DNA of 64,000 nt. Origin: Streptomyces ferrugineus. Its GTDB lineage: Bacteria; Actinomycetota; Actinomycetes; Streptomycetales; Streptomycetaceae. Position 1 is the first letter of the stretch; each line of letters opens with the position of its first letter. The stretch lies in assembly GCF_015160855.1 (NCBI RefSeq), contig NZ_CP063373.1, positions 1,364,001-1,428,000 of the forward strand, in the 5' to 3' direction. The notes beneath the pieces were generated by a model. That model did no database searches and was not told the origin of the DNA. It saw only the letters and a program-made list of their open reading frames with translations. The position numbers and the translations under genes were made by a program. Shown here one piece after another: positions 17,887 through 28,763 of this stretch.

Positions 17887-17911
17887 ACAGGTTCTTTGTA
17901 ACCTCCCGCCC

Positions 17912-18871
17912 CTACTTCACAAACCCCTCCTCCTTCAGCCAGTCCAACGCCACCTGATGCGGATCCTCCCCGTCCACGTCCACCTTCGCGTTCAGGTCCT
18001 GCGCGACCGTGTTGTTCAGTTTCTTGGTGATCGGGTCGAGGATCTCGGGGATGGCAGGCCACTGCTTCAGGGTCTTGGTGTTGATCACGGGGGCGGCGTT
18101 GTAGTTGGGGAAGAAGTGCTTGTCGTCGTCCATGACCACGAGGTTCATGGACTTGATGCGGCCGTCGGTCGTGAAGACCTCGCCGTAGGTGCAACTTCCC
18201 TTCGCCGCCTGGGTGTAGATGATGCCGGTGTCCATCTGGGTGATGTTGCGCGTCGGGATGTCCATCCCGTACGCCTTCTGCATGCCGGGCAGCCCGTCCG
18301 CCCGGTTGGCGAACTCGACCTCCACGCACAGCGTCACCGCGCCGGGGTCGGACTTCGACAGCGCGGCGACCTCGGAGAGGTTGTTCGTGCCGTACTTCTT
18401 GTGGTTCTCCTGGTTCATCGCCAGCGCGTACGTGTTGTCCAGCGTGGACGGCGGCAGCCAGGTCATCCCGTTCCGCGCGTCCTCCTTGCGCACCGCCTCC
18501 CACTGCTCGTGCGGGTCGATGATGGGATCGCTGTGGCCCAGATACGTGATCCAGGCCGTACCCGTGTACTCGTACGCGGCGTCCGCGTCGCCCTTCCTGA
18601 CCGCCTCCCGGCTGCCGATGGACCCCTGGATGCCGGTGCGGTCGAGCACGTCCGCGCCGGCCGCCTCGAAGGCGATGCCCATGATCGCGCCGAGGATGAG
18701 CTGCTCGGTGAACGACTTCGACGTCACCGTCAGCTCGGCGCCCTTCAGCGGCTCGCCCCGCCCGATCGTCCCGGGCTCCACGTCGTCGACCATGGGGGAG
18801 CCGCTGGTCAGACCGCATCCCGAGGCCGCCACCAGCAACCCCGCCGCCAGCAGGACCGTACGCCGCCTCAT
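17912..18871 (-). CDS. osmoprotectant (betaine/choline-type) ABC transporter substrate-binding lipoprotein
   Basis: 319 residues from ATG 18871. The signal ends in the lipobox VAASGC, so it is lipid-anchored outside the membrane. The OpuAC-like fold begins with LTVTSKSFTEQLILG and continues with DAAYEYTGTAWITYLG. Members bind glycine betaine, choline, carnitine or related quaternary amines. The start overlaps the stop of the upstream permease as ATGA. It is the last of four genes transcribed from about 21615 down to 17912. Confidence 0.9.
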   Translation of the reverse strand: MRRRTVLLAAGLLVAASGCGLTSGSPMVDDVEPGTIGRGEPLKGAELTVTSKSFTEQLILGAIMGIAFEAAGADVLDRTGIQGSIGSREAVRKGDADAAYEYTGTAWITYLGHSDPIIDPHEQWEAVRKEDARNGMTWLPPSTLDNTYALAMNQENHKKYGTNNLSEVAALSKSDPGAVTLCVEVEFANRADGLPGMQKAYGMDIPTRNITQMDTGIIYTQAAKGSCTYGEVFTTDGRIKSMNLVVMDDDKHFFPNYNAAPVINTKTLKQWPAIPEILDPITKKLNNTVAQDLNAKVDVDGEDPHQVALDWLKEEGFVK

Positions 18872-19728
18872 AGGTCCAGCCCCCGTGGCCGCAGCAGCAC
18901 TTCCGCCAGCGACGCCAGCCAGTCCACCAGCAGGGCGAGGGCGACCGTGAGGATCGAGCCCAGGACCAGTACCGGCATGCGCTGGTTGGTGATGCCGGCG
19001 GTGATGAGGACGCCCAGGCCGCCGCCTCCGCCGAACACCGCCAGGGTCGCCGTCCCGACGTTGAGGACCAGGGCCGTGCGCACACCCGCCAGGATCAGCG
19101 GCACCGCCAGCGGCAGCTCCACCCGCGACAGCACCCCCAGCGGGGACATGCCGATGCCGCGCGCGGCCTCCAGCAGCGTCGGGTCGTTCGCCTTGATGCC
19201 GGCCATCGTGTTGGACAGCACGGGCAGCACGGCGTAGGCGATCATGCCGATCAGGGCCGCCTTGCGGCCGATGCCCAGCCAGATCACCAGCAGGGCGAGC
19301 AGGCCGATCGCCGGGGTCGCCTGGCCCATGTTGGCGATCGCGATGGCCACGGGGGTGGCTTTTCGGAAGGCCCGCCGGGTGAGCAGGATGCCCAGCGGGA
19401 TCGCGATGATCAGCACGAAGAAGGTGGAGATCGCCGTGAGCTCGATGTGCTCCCACAGGGCCTGGGAGACCTGACCGTCCGACAGCGCGTTCTCGGAGAC
19501 CGGGTCGAGGTCGGCCTGCTCGAACCACAGCCAGGTGGCGAGCAGCATCGCCACCAGCATCGCGGGCACGATGGTCAGCCGCTGCCAGCTCAGCTTGCGG
19601 GCCGGGGGCTTCGCGGTGGCGGGGGCGAGGGTCTCGGCGGACTCCGCCGGCTCGGCGGCGCCGGGAGCCTCGGGTTCCCCCTCCGGCTCCCGCACCCGGG
19701 ACGTCCTCGGGGCCTCGGGAGTGCTCAC
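18868..19728 (-). CDS. osmoprotectant ABC transporter permease
   Basis: 286 residues from GTG 19728, preceded by GGAGAGG. An acidic, Pro/Ala/Glu-rich cytoplasmic stretch of about 45 residues precedes six predicted membrane segments. The permease signature for contact with the ATPase lies around EAARGIGMSPLGVLSRVELP. It pairs with the second permease at 20968-21615, giving the two-permease form known for OpuB/OpuC and YehWY-type systems. Both ends overlap neighbours by four bases. Confidence 0.88.
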   Translation of the reverse strand: MSTPEAPRTSRVREPEGEPEAPGAAEPAESAETLAPATAKPPARKLSWQRLTIVPAMLVAMLLATWLWFEQADLDPVSENALSDGQVSQALWEHIELTAISTFFVLIIAIPLGILLTRRAFRKATPVAIAIANMGQATPAIGLLALLVIWLGIGRKAALIGMIAYAVLPVLSNTMAGIKANDPTLLEAARGIGMSPLGVLSRVELPLAVPLILAGVRTALVLNVGTATLAVFGGGGGLGVLITAGITNQRMPVLVLGSILTVALALLVDWLASLAEVLLRPRGLDL

Positions 19729-20975
19729 GCTTTCCTCTCCCCTCCGGGGCCCTCCTGCTCGGCGTGCGTCAGCCCGGCCCGCGCCCCCTCCAGTTCGTGC
19801 TGGGCCTCCAGCGCCTCCAGCCGGTCGGCCTCCAGCAGCTCGTGCACGGAGTTCATCAGCGTCTCCATGTCGACGACGCCCGTGTACTCACCGCGCCGCC
19901 CGGTCACCACGGCCCGCCCCGCGTTGTCGGTGAGCACCGCCTCCAGGGCGTCCCGCAGGGTGGCGTCCCGGGTCACCGTGTCGTACACCAGCGTCCCGGC
20001 CCGGGCCAGCGAACCCCGGGCCCGCATCAGATCGCCGCGCCGCAGCCACTTGTACGGCCGGCCCCGCTTGTCGAGCAGCAGGATCTCGTTCGTGCCGCTG
20101 GAGCGGAGCCGGTTGAAGATCTCCTGGAGCGGGTCGTCGACGGTCACCGTCGGATAGTCGGTGATCTCCACATCCCGTACGCGGGTCAGGTTCAGCCGCT
20201 TCAGCGCCGCCCCGGCACCCACGAACCCGGACACGAAGTCGTCCGCCGGGTTGGTGAGGATCGCCTCGGGGGTGTCGAACTGGGCGATGTGCGAGCGCTC
20301 GCGCAGCACCGCGATACGGTCACCGAGCTTGATCGCCTCGTCGAAGTCGTGGGTGACGAAGACGATCGTCTTGTGCAGTTCGTGCTGCAGCCTGATCAGC
20401 TCGTCCTGGAGATGGTCACGGGTGATCGGGTCGACCGCGCCGAACGGCTCGTCCATCAGCAGCACGGGCGGATCGGCCGCCAACGCCCGAGCCACGCCCA
20501 CGCGTTGCTGCTGCCCGCCGGAGAGCTGGCGCGGATACCGGCCGCGGAACTCCCCGGGGTCGAGGCCGACGAGGTCGAGCAGTTCCTCGACCCGCGACGC
20601 GATCTTCGCCTTCGACCAGCCGATCATCCTCGGTACCAGCGCGATGTTCTGCGCGACCGTCATGTGCGGGAACAGACCGGCCGACTGGATCGCGTAGCCG
20701 ACCTTGCGGCGCAGCTTCACCGGGTCGATGTCGGTGACGTCCTCGCCGCCGATGCGGATCCGGCCACCGGTCGGCTCGATCAGCCGGTTGATCATCTTGA
20801 GCGTGGTCGACTTCCCGCAGCCGGAGGGGCCGACGAAGATGACGACCTCGCCCGCCTTGATCTCCATGTTCACGTTGTCCACGGCCGGCTGCGGACTGCC
20901 GGGATACCGCTTGCTCAGGTTCTCCAGCTCGATGGCGGCGCCGTGGTGCCCGTCCTCGGACGTGTGCTCAGACAC
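19725..20975 (-). CDS. osmoprotectant ABC transporter ATPase with CBS domains
   Basis: 416 residues from GTG 20975. Walker A is GPSGCGKST, the Q loop lies in YAIQSAGLFPHMTV, the signature is LSGGQQQR, Walker B is VLLMDEPFGAVD, and the switch is VTHDFDEA. After about residue 250 come two CBS-like repeats (around TVDDPLQEIFNRLR and TRDATLRDALEAVLTDNAG), which in OpuA-type systems sense ionic strength or nucleotides. It couples ATP hydrolysis to uptake of compatible solutes. Overlaps both permease genes. Confidence 0.92.
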   Translation of the reverse strand: MSEHTSEDGHHGAAIELENLSKRYPGSPQPAVDNVNMEIKAGEVVIFVGPSGCGKSTTLKMINRLIEPTGGRIRIGGEDVTDIDPVKLRRKVGYAIQSAGLFPHMTVAQNIALVPRMIGWSKAKIASRVEELLDLVGLDPGEFRGRYPRQLSGGQQQRVGVARALAADPPVLLMDEPFGAVDPITRDHLQDELIRLQHELHKTIVFVTHDFDEAIKLGDRIAVLRERSHIAQFDTPEAILTNPADDFVSGFVGAGAALKRLNLTRVRDVEITDYPTVTVDDPLQEIFNRLRSSGTNEILLLDKRGRPYKWLRRGDLMRARGSLARAGTLVYDTVTRDATLRDALEAVLTDNAGRAVVTGRRGEYTGVVDMETLMNSVHELLEADRLEALEAQHELEGARAGLTHAEQEGPGGERKA

Positions 20976-21615
20976 GGATCCCCCTGGAGATGGTCAGCCG
21001 TCCGATCAGGACGTAGGCGGCGTCGAACAGCAGGGCCAGGACGATGATCCCGAGCGTGCCCGCGAGGACCTGGTTGAGCGCGTTCGAACTGCCCAGCGAG
21101 GCCAGCCCACGGAAGATCACATTGCCCAGGCCCGGGCCGGAGGCGTACGCCGCGATGGCCGCGATGCCCATCAGCATCTGTGTGGAGACCCGGATCCCGG
21201 TCAGGATCGGCGGCCAGGCCAGCGGCAGCTCCACCTTCAGCAGCCGGGTGAGCCGGGACATCCCGATGCCCTGGGCCGCGTCCACCAGGGCCGGGTCGAC
21301 GCCGCGCAGCCCGACGATCGAGTTGCGCACGATCGGCAGCAGTCCGTACAGCGTCAGGGCGATCACCGTGGGCGGCACGCCAAGCCCGACGATCGGGATG
21401 AGCAGACCGATCATGGCCAGCGACGGAATGGTAAGGATGCCCGAGGTGGTCAGCGTGGCGAGGTTGCCGGCCCACTCGCTGCGGTAGGTGACCACGCCGA
21501 TCAGCACCCCGAGCAGGGTCGCCACCACCATGCACTGGAAGACGGCACTGGCGTGCTGGTAGGCGTCGGCGAGCAGTTGCTGGTGGCGGTTGCCCAGGTA
21601 CTCCCAGAAGTTCAC
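20968..21615 (-). CDS. osmoprotectant ABC transporter permease, first gene of the operon
   Basis: 215 residues from GTG 21615, with about five or six membrane segments. QGIGMSRLTRLLKVELPLAW matches the cytoplasmic loop of the partner permease. It overlaps the ATPase gene by eight bases. The AsnC-type gene stops 21 bases after... on the same strand upstream, so one transcript could include the regulator. Confidence 0.87.
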   Translation of the reverse strand: MNFWEYLGNRHQQLLADAYQHASAVFQCMVVATLLGVLIGVVTYRSEWAGNLATLTTSGILTIPSLAMIGLLIPIVGLGVPPTVIALTLYGLLPIVRNSIVGLRGVDPALVDAAQGIGMSRLTRLLKVELPLAWPPILTGIRVSTQMLMGIAAIAAYASGPGLGNVIFRGLASLGSSNALNQVLAGTLGIIVLALLFDAAYVLIGRLTISRGIRV

Positions 21616-21636
21616 TAGCGCACCACCCGGGGTCGG

Positions 21637-22113
21637 CTACGGCTCCGGGTCCTCCGCCGCCTGCTCCACCAGCGGGATGATCCGCAGCGGAACGGGGTTC
21701 TCCATCACGATCGCGGTGGAGGCCCGGACGATCCCATCGAAACCGACAACCCGGTCGATCACACGCTGGAGATCGGCGTTGGAGCGCGCCACGAGACGGC
21801 ACATCATGTCCCCGGTGCCGGTGGTGGTGTGCAGCTCCAGCACCTCCGGCACGGTCGCCAAGTGGGCCCGTACGTCGGCCCCTTGCCCCTGCCGGATCTG
21901 CAGTGTCGCGAAGGCGGTGACCGGATACCCGAGGGCGGCCGGATCCACCTCGGGACCGAATCCGCGGATGACTCCGTTCGACTGAAGCCGGTCGAGGCGC
22001 GCCTGCGCGGTCCCACGGGCCACCCCCAGCCGCCGGGACATCTCAAGCACCCCGATCCGCGGCTCGCGCGCCAGCAGCACGATGATCCGCCCGTCCAGAT
22101 GATCGATCGCCAC
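21637..22113 (-). CDS. Lrp/AsnC-family regulator
   Basis: 158 residues from GTG 22113 behind GGGAGG. The N-terminal HTH (EMSRRLGVARGTAQARLDRLQSNGV type, residues about 23-48) is followed by a RAM ligand-binding domain (LHTTTGTGDMMCRLVARS). Family members sense amino acids and act as octameric regulators. It is divergent from hpd with dyads between them, so it probably controls aromatic amino acid breakdown. It lies only 21 bases from the ABC operon start and may also be read into it. Confidence 0.9.
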   Translation of the reverse strand: MAIDHLDGRIIVLLAREPRIGVLEMSRRLGVARGTAQARLDRLQSNGVIRGFGPEVDPAALGYPVTAFATLQIRQGQGADVRAHLATVPEVLELHTTTGTGDMMCRLVARSNADLQRVIDRVVGFDGIVRASTAIVMENPVPLRIIPLVEQAAEDPEP

Positions 22114-22150
22114 GGCAGCCTCCCGGTGGGGTGGTCATCCTGTACAGATA

Positions 22151-23386
<1,236 letters not shown>

Positions 23387-23410
23387 CGGCCGACTGAGCC
23401 GCCGAAGGCC

Positions 23411-23436
23411 GTGCGGGTGCCACGGGGCACCCGCAC
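23411..23436 (+). terminator. terminator after hpd
   Basis: GTGCGGGTGCC-ACGG-GGCACCCGCAC is an 11-base perfect stem 24 bases after the hpd stop. No T run follows, which is common for strong GC hairpins in this genus. Confidence 0.7.
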
Positions 23437-23524
23437 GACCGGCCCAACCGGCCACCCACGCCCGTCCGCGCGCCCCTGGTCCGCCACGTTCAGCGCCTCG
23501 TCGACCGGCCCGACCGGGGAGACC

Positions 23525-24946
23525 TCACCGCCCGCGCGGCTTGGCGTCCATGTCCGGCACGTCCTCCAGCGACGGCTCGCCCAGCTCCTCCAGCGCCTCC
23601 TCGGCCAGCGGCACCCGCGTCGGCGAGAAGCGCGGATTGATCCGCAGCGCCTCCCGCAGATGCCGCCGCGCCGCCCCCGGCATCTCCAAGCCCCGCTCGA
23701 TCATCCCCAGGTGGTACGAGTACAGGGCGCTGCGCACCCCACCGCCCTTCGCCCTGTCGGTCGCCCGCCGCGCGAACTTCAGCGCCTCCTTGTCCTTCCC
23801 GGACCGGTGCAGCGCCCACCCCAGCGCGTCCGCCACCGCGATCCCCGGCTGCCGGCGCCACTCCGCCCGCAGCCGCCGCACCGCGGACTCGGCGTCGCCG
23901 TGGTCCGCCTCGAAGCGGCCGAGCACCAGCTCCTCGTCCACCCCGCCGGCCGCCCCGCGCGCCGCCCGCTCGCGCAGCAGGTCGTACTGCACCCGCGCCG
24001 CCTGCCCGAGCCCCAGCGACTCGTACAACTCGCCCAGCTCCAGCGCGTACCGGGGATCCGGCTGCTTGGCGAAGGCCGCCCGGTAGGCGTTCAGCGCCTC
24101 CGTCGTACGGCCCAGCGACGCCAGCGCCCGCCCCTGCCCGGCGAGCGCGGCCCGCTGGTCCGGGTCGAGCCGTACCGCCTCCTGGAAGTGCCGCAGCGCC
24201 ACCTCCAGGTCGCCGCGCTCCCAGGCGAGCTGCCCGCCCCGCTCCAGATACGCCGCCCGCTCGGCCGGGGCCTCGGCGGCCGCCGCCGCGTCCGACAGCG
24301 CCGCCGCCGCGTCCTCGCGCCAGCCCCGGTCCCGGTACACGCCCGCCGCCCACGCCCGCACCGCCGGCCCCGAGCGCAGCTCCAGCAGCCGGTCCAGCGC
24401 CCGCTTGGCGGCCTTGTAGTCACCCAGCCCCGTGTGCGCGTCGATCAGCTGCGGATACGTCGTCCACCGCCCCCGGTCGACCTTCAGCGCCGCCTCGCTC
24501 CAGTTCCGCGCCGCCCGGAAGTCCCGCCGCGCGTTCGCCAGCGCCGCCATGCCGTCCAGCGCCTCGGCGTTCTTCTCCCGCACCCTCAGCGACGTACGCA
24601 GGGCCTTCTCCGCCTTCGGGAAGTTCGCCGGATCCGAGGTCCGCCGCCCCTGCTCCACATACGCCGCCCCCAGCACCGCCCACGCCCCCGCGTCCTTGGG
24701 ATGCGTGCGCAGGTGGGCCTCCCGCTCGTCGATCAGCACCGCCAGATCCGGCAGCGCCGCCGCCACCCCCGTGGTGACCGCGGCCAGCGCCTGCGCCCCC
24801 GGCGCCGGCTCGGGCGCCCGGCTGCCGCCCGGCCCCCACGGCACCAGCACCAGCACCCCGCCGAGCACGGCACACCCCGCCACCGCGGCGACCAGCACCC
24901 GCCACCCGCCCCGGCGCCGCCGCGGGGCTTCCTCTTGGCTCTCCAT
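23525..24946 (-). CDS. membrane-anchored tetratricopeptide-repeat protein
   Basis: 473 residues from ATG 24946; GTG 24955 is also possible and neither has a clear ribosome site. An Arg-rich start and one membrane segment (WRVLVAAVAGCAVLGGVLVL) are followed by a long repeat array. TPR-like units include GRALASLGRTTEALNAYRAA, LGELYESLGLGQAARVQYDL and LREALRINPRFSPTRV. This points to a scaffold outside the membrane. The partner is unknown, and it is not in an operon. Confidence 0.85.
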   Translation of the reverse strand: MESQEEAPRRRRGGWRVLVAAVAGCAVLGGVLVLVPWGPGGSRAPEPAPGAQALAAVTTGVAAALPDLAVLIDEREAHLRTHPKDAGAWAVLGAAYVEQGRRTSDPANFPKAEKALRTSLRVREKNAEALDGMAALANARRDFRAARNWSEAALKVDRGRWTTYPQLIDAHTGLGDYKAAKRALDRLLELRSGPAVRAWAAGVYRDRGWREDAAAALSDAAAAAEAPAERAAYLERGGQLAWERGDLEVALRHFQEAVRLDPDQRAALAGQGRALASLGRTTEALNAYRAAFAKQPDPRYALELGELYESLGLGQAARVQYDLLRERAARGAAGGVDEELVLGRFEADHGDAESAVRRLRAEWRRQPGIAVADALGWALHRSGKDKEALKFARRATDRAKGGGVRSALYSYHLGMIERGLEMPGAARRHLREALRINPRFSPTRVPLAEEALEELGEPSLEDVPDMDAKPRGR

Positions 24947-25055
24947 GGCGCTCACTGTGCGTGAATCACCGCGCCGACACGACGACCACACCCGCCTTAC
25001 GGCGCCTGCCGTACACGGGGTTCACACCGATGGCCCCGGGTGTCACGCTGTGATC

Positions 25056-26456
25056 ATGAGCCGTACCGAAGCCGCATCCGAGCAGGCCCGGGGTGACCTC
25101 ACCGAGCGGCTGCTCGCGGGTCTGCCCACCGAGGCCGTCCTGACCGACCCCGACGTCACGGGCTCCTACGCCAACGACATGGCCAGCTTCTGCCCGGCCG
25201 GCGCCCCCGCCGTGGTCGTGCTGCCGCGCACCGTCGAAGAGGTCCAGCACGTCATGCGCACCGCCACCGAGCTGCGCGTCCCGGTCGTCCCGCAGGGGGC
25301 CCGCACGGGCCTGTCGGGCGGGGCCAACGCCTCCGACGGCTGCATCGTGCTGTCCCTGACCAGGATGGACCGCATCCTGGAGATCAACCCCGTCGACCGG
25401 ATCGCGGTCGTCGAGCCCGGCGTCATCAACGCCGCCCTCTCCCGCGCGGTCGGCGAACACGGCCTGTACTACCCGCCGGACCCCTCCAGCTGGGAGATGT
25501 GCACGATCGGCGGCAACATCGGCACCGCCTCCGGCGGCCTGTGCTGCGTCAAGTACGGGGTGACGGCCGAGTACGTCCTCGGCCTCGACGTCGTCCTCGC
25601 CGACGGCCGTCTGATGACCACCGGCCGCCGTACCGCCAAGGGCGTGGCGGGTTACGACATGACCCGCCTGTTCGTGGGCTCCGAGGGCTCGCTCGGCATC
25701 GTCGTACGGGCCGTCCTGGCGCTGAAGCCGCAGCCGCCGCGGCAGCTCGTGCTGGCCGCCGAGTTCGCGTCCGCGGCCGCCGCCTGCGACGCGGTGTGCC
25801 GGATCATGGAGGGCGGGCACGTCCCGTCCCTCCTCGAACTGATGGACCGTACGACGGTCAAGGCCGTCAACGACATGGCGCACATGGGACTGCCGGAGAC
25901 CACCGAGGCCCTCCTGATGGCCGCCTTCGACACCCCGGACCCCGCCCCCGACCTCGCCGCCGTCGGCGCGCTGTGCGAGGCGGCCGGCGCCACCCAGGTG
26001 GTCCCGGCGGACGACGTGGCCGAGTCCGAACTCCTCCTCCAGGCACGCCGGTTGTCCCTCACCGCGCTCGAAGCGGTGCGCGGCGTGACGATGATCGACG
26101 ACGTGTGCGTGCCCCGCTCCCGGCTCGGCGACCTCATCGAGGGCGTCGAGCGGATCGCCGACAAGCACCAGCTCACCATCGGCGTCGTCGCCCACGCCGG
26201 CGACGGCAACACCCACCCCACCGTCTGCTTCGACGCCACCGACCCCGACGAGTCCCGGCGCGCCCGCGAGTCCTTCGACGAGATCATGGCCCTCGGCCTG
26301 GAACTCGGCGGCACGATCACGGGCGAGCACGGGGTGGGGGTGCTCAAGAAGGAGTGGCTGGCGCGCGAGATCGGCCCGGTGGGGATCGAGATGCAGCGCG
26401 GGATCAAGCAGGTCTTCGACCCGCTGGGCCTGCTGAACCCGGGCAAACTCTTCTGA
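25056..26456 (+). CDS. FAD-linked 2-hydroxyacid dehydrogenase (GlcD / D-lactate dehydrogenase type)
   Basis: 466 residues from ATG 25056. The FAD-binding domain shows VVPQGARTGLSGGANASDG and YYPPDPSSWEMCTIGGNIGT. The C-terminal FAD-oxidase domain shows VVAHAGDGNTHPTVCFD and ITGEHGVGVLKKEW. Family members oxidise glycolate, D-lactate or similar acids and pass electrons to quinone or partner subunits. No GlcE/GlcF partners are adjacent, so D-lactate or another 2-hydroxyacid is as likely as glycolate. Confidence 0.9.
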   Translation: MSRTEAASEQARGDLTERLLAGLPTEAVLTDPDVTGSYANDMASFCPAGAPAVVVLPRTVEEVQHVMRTATELRVPVVPQGARTGLSGGANASDGCIVLSLTRMDRILEINPVDRIAVVEPGVINAALSRAVGEHGLYYPPDPSSWEMCTIGGNIGTASGGLCCVKYGVTAEYVLGLDVVLADGRLMTTGRRTAKGVAGYDMTRLFVGSEGSLGIVVRAVLALKPQPPRQLVLAAEFASAAAACDAVCRIMEGGHVPSLLELMDRTTVKAVNDMAHMGLPETTEALLMAAFDTPDPAPDLAAVGALCEAAGATQVVPADDVAESELLLQARRLSLTALEAVRGVTMIDDVCVPRSRLGDLIEGVERIADKHQLTIGVVAHAGDGNTHPTVCFDATDPDESRRARESFDEIMALGLELGGTITGEHGVGVLKKEWLAREIGPVGIEMQRGIKQVFDPLGLLNPGKLF

Positions 26457-26466
26457 CCCGTACGCC

Positions 26467-26880
26467 TCACCGGGCGAGCAGCTGATCGAGCGCGTCGTCG
26501 ATCCCGAGCTGCTCGCCCTCAGTCCCCGGGGGCACCACCCGCAAGGTCCGCTCCAGCCAGGCCGACACCTGCGCCGACGGGGCCTCCAGCAGGGCGTCCC
26601 CGTCGGGCGAGCTCAGCGCCATCAGCACCACGCTGCGCCCCTCGGCCTTCGTCGGCCACACCCGCACGTCCCCGTGCCCGCACGGCCGGAACACCCCCTC
26701 CACGAGCAGATCGCGGGAGAAGGTCCAGTGCACCGGCTGCTCGGAGTTGATGTGGAAGGCGATGTGCACGGCGTACGGGTCGTCGCTGTGGTAGCTCAGC
26801 CGGGCCGGCACCGGGATGGCGCGCTCGGGCGACAGGATGAGCCGCAGCTCCAGTTCGCGCTCTACGACGGTGTGATGCAT
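26467..26880 (-). CDS. ssgG: SsgA-like sporulation/cell-division protein, probably SsgG
   Basis: 137 residues from ATG 26880, with GAGAGGA upstream; length is exactly that of SsgB-type proteins. Family blocks present are SYHSDDPYAVHIAFH, WTFSRDLLVEGVFRP, GDVRVWP, ALSSPDGDALLEAP and VPPGTE. These proteins exist only in sporulating actinomycetes and direct septum placement and wall remodelling; SsgG is reported to affect septum localisation in S. coelicolor. The paralog assignment rests on remembered gene order and is less certain than the family. Confidence 0.85.
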   Translation of the reverse strand: MHHTVVERELELRLILSPERAIPVPARLSYHSDDPYAVHIAFHINSEQPVHWTFSRDLLVEGVFRPCGHGDVRVWPTKAEGRSVVLMALSSPDGDALLEAPSAQVSAWLERTLRVVPPGTEGEQLGIDDALDQLLAR

Positions 26881-27145
26881 GGCGTGTGTGTCCTCTCTCG
26901 TGACCCGTGCGGGCCGCGTGGGCGGGCCCGTACGGGTGGAGAGGGGACAGGGGTGCCCATCATTACGCGGGTTCGTAGGACTTTTTTTCCGGGCCTGTTC
27001 CGGGGCGGGTTCCACTGTTGTGAAGTACGTGTACGAGGTTGCCCGGAAAGGGGGCGGGTCCTACGGGACGTGCGGTGCTCGTTGCGTCCGTCTGGTAGAT
27101 GTGGAGGCCCCCATTTGACCCACGAGCAGATACCGGACGACGGAC

Positions 27146-28672
27146 ATGAGCGCCCCAACCCCGGCCCCCGGTGACGACCGGCCCCGCGAAGGGTATTACC
27201 CGGACCCGTCCATTCCTGGATATGTCCGGTACTGGAACGGTGCCTCCTGGGTGCCGGGCACCAGCCGTCCGGCGCCCACGGACGGCGAGACGCTCGCTCC
27301 GCCGCCGGGCGCGCAGCCGGCCCAGGCACCCTCGGTGGAGGAGACCGGCCCGCACTTCTTCGACGAGGAGCCGGCGCGGGAGCCCGCCGCGGGGGACTCC
27401 CCGCACGGCAGCCGCCCCGAGCCGGCGTCCGCCTGGGGCGCCGACTCCGCGCACCAGACCGGCTTCGGCGGCGAACAGGACCGCCGTGTCTCGTGGGGCG
27501 CCCAGCAGGACGCCGACCCCAGCGACCCGCGCGCGACGGCGCCCCAGGGCGGGACCGACGGCTCGGCGAGCACGCCGCCCCCTGAGCCGGACGCGGACTC
27601 CGGCGCCGTCGCCTCCGGCGACACGTTCATGATCCGCCGGCCGGTGACGGGGGCGGCCGGTGCGGCGCAGTCCTCCGGCGCCCCGGGCCAGGGTGCTCCC
27701 GGCATCCCGAGCCCCGCCGGCCCCGCGCCCGTCGACGGCACCATGGCGATCCGCGCGGTGTCCCCGCGCACGGGGCAGCAGGGCGGGGCGGCCGGGGCGC
27801 AGTCCTCGGGCACGGGCGGCCCGGGCGCCGCACGTCCGGACGCGGACCACCCCTCGGCGGCCGGCGCCCCGCAGGGCCCGGGCTTCGGCGCCGGCAAGGC
27901 CGCCGCGGAGCGTGCCGCGGTGGCCCAGGGGCAGAGCCAGGCCGCCGCGCCCTCCGCAGGCCCCCAGCAGGGCGCTGTGAACGTCCCCCGGCAGTCCGGG
28001 GACCCGCAGGGTGGCGGGCCGTCCGAGGCCGCCTCCGGCGCGCCCATGGCGGCAGGCCCCGGCGGCGGTCAGTCCTCCTGGGCGCAGCAGGTCCACCGGC
28101 TCGCGGGCCCCTCCGGCGAGGACCAGCCGGTCGCGCCGTGGAAGCCCGTGCGGGAGGACCCCTTCGCGGCAGCCGCCCTGCGTCAGGCCGCCGCCCGCCC
28201 GGCGAACCTCGGCAAGCGGCTGGCCGCCCGGCTGCTGGACACGCTCGTACTGGCCGCCGTCACCGCCGCGGCCGCCGTACCGCTCGGCACCAAGGCGATC
28301 GACCACGTCAACGACAAGATCGACGCCGCCAAGCTCTCCGGCGAGACGGTCACCGTATGGCTGCTGGACGGCACCACATCGGTGTACCTCGGCGTCGTCC
28401 TGGCCGTGCTGCTGCTGTTCGGCCTGGCCTACGAGGCGCTGCCCACCGCCAAGTGGGGCCGCACCCTGGGCAAGAAGCTGCTCGGCCTTCAGGTGCGGGA
28501 CATCGAGGCCCACGAGCCCCCGCAGTTCGGCGCGGCCCTGCGCCGCTGGCTGGTCTACAGCATCCCGGGCCTGCTGGTGATCGGGGTCGTCGGCGTGCTG
28601 TGGTGTGTGTTCGACCGGCCGTGGCACCAGTGCTGGCACGACAAGGCCGCGCGTACGTTCGTAGCGGGCTGA
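27146..28672 (+). CDS. RDD-family membrane protein with DUF2510 head and long disordered linker
   Basis: 508 residues. The head GYYPDPSIPGYVRYWNGASW is a DUF2510 motif. A Gly/Ala/Pro/Gln-rich region of about 300 residues follows. From about residue 350 an RDD domain carries Arg (LGKRLAARLLDT), Asp and the later FDRPWHQCWHDKAARTFV. Members are integral membrane proteins, some linked to Na+/H+ exchange, most of unknown role. A second RDD gene follows after 91 bases. The 265 bases upstream hold divergent promoters with ssgG. Confidence 0.87.
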   Translation: MSAPTPAPGDDRPREGYYPDPSIPGYVRYWNGASWVPGTSRPAPTDGETLAPPPGAQPAQAPSVEETGPHFFDEEPAREPAAGDSPHGSRPEPASAWGADSAHQTGFGGEQDRRVSWGAQQDADPSDPRATAPQGGTDGSASTPPPEPDADSGAVASGDTFMIRRPVTGAAGAAQSSGAPGQGAPGIPSPAGPAPVDGTMAIRAVSPRTGQQGGAAGAQSSGTGGPGAARPDADHPSAAGAPQGPGFGAGKAAAERAAVAQGQSQAAAPSAGPQQGAVNVPRQSGDPQGGGPSEAASGAPMAAGPGGGQSSWAQQVHRLAGPSGEDQPVAPWKPVREDPFAAAALRQAAARPANLGKRLAARLLDTLVLAAVTAAAAVPLGTKAIDHVNDKIDAAKLSGETVTVWLLDGTTSVYLGVVLAVLLLFGLAYEALPTAKWGRTLGKKLLGLQVRDIEAHEPPQFGAALRRWLVYSIPGLLVIGVVGVLWCVFDRPWHQCWHDKAARTFVAG

Positions 28673-28763
28673 GCCGGTACGGCGAACGGCCCAGGAGATT
28701 TAAGTACCTCGGACGGCCCCGCGCCGGATGCGAAACCGGGAGGTTCGCGGTCGACTCGGGGCC

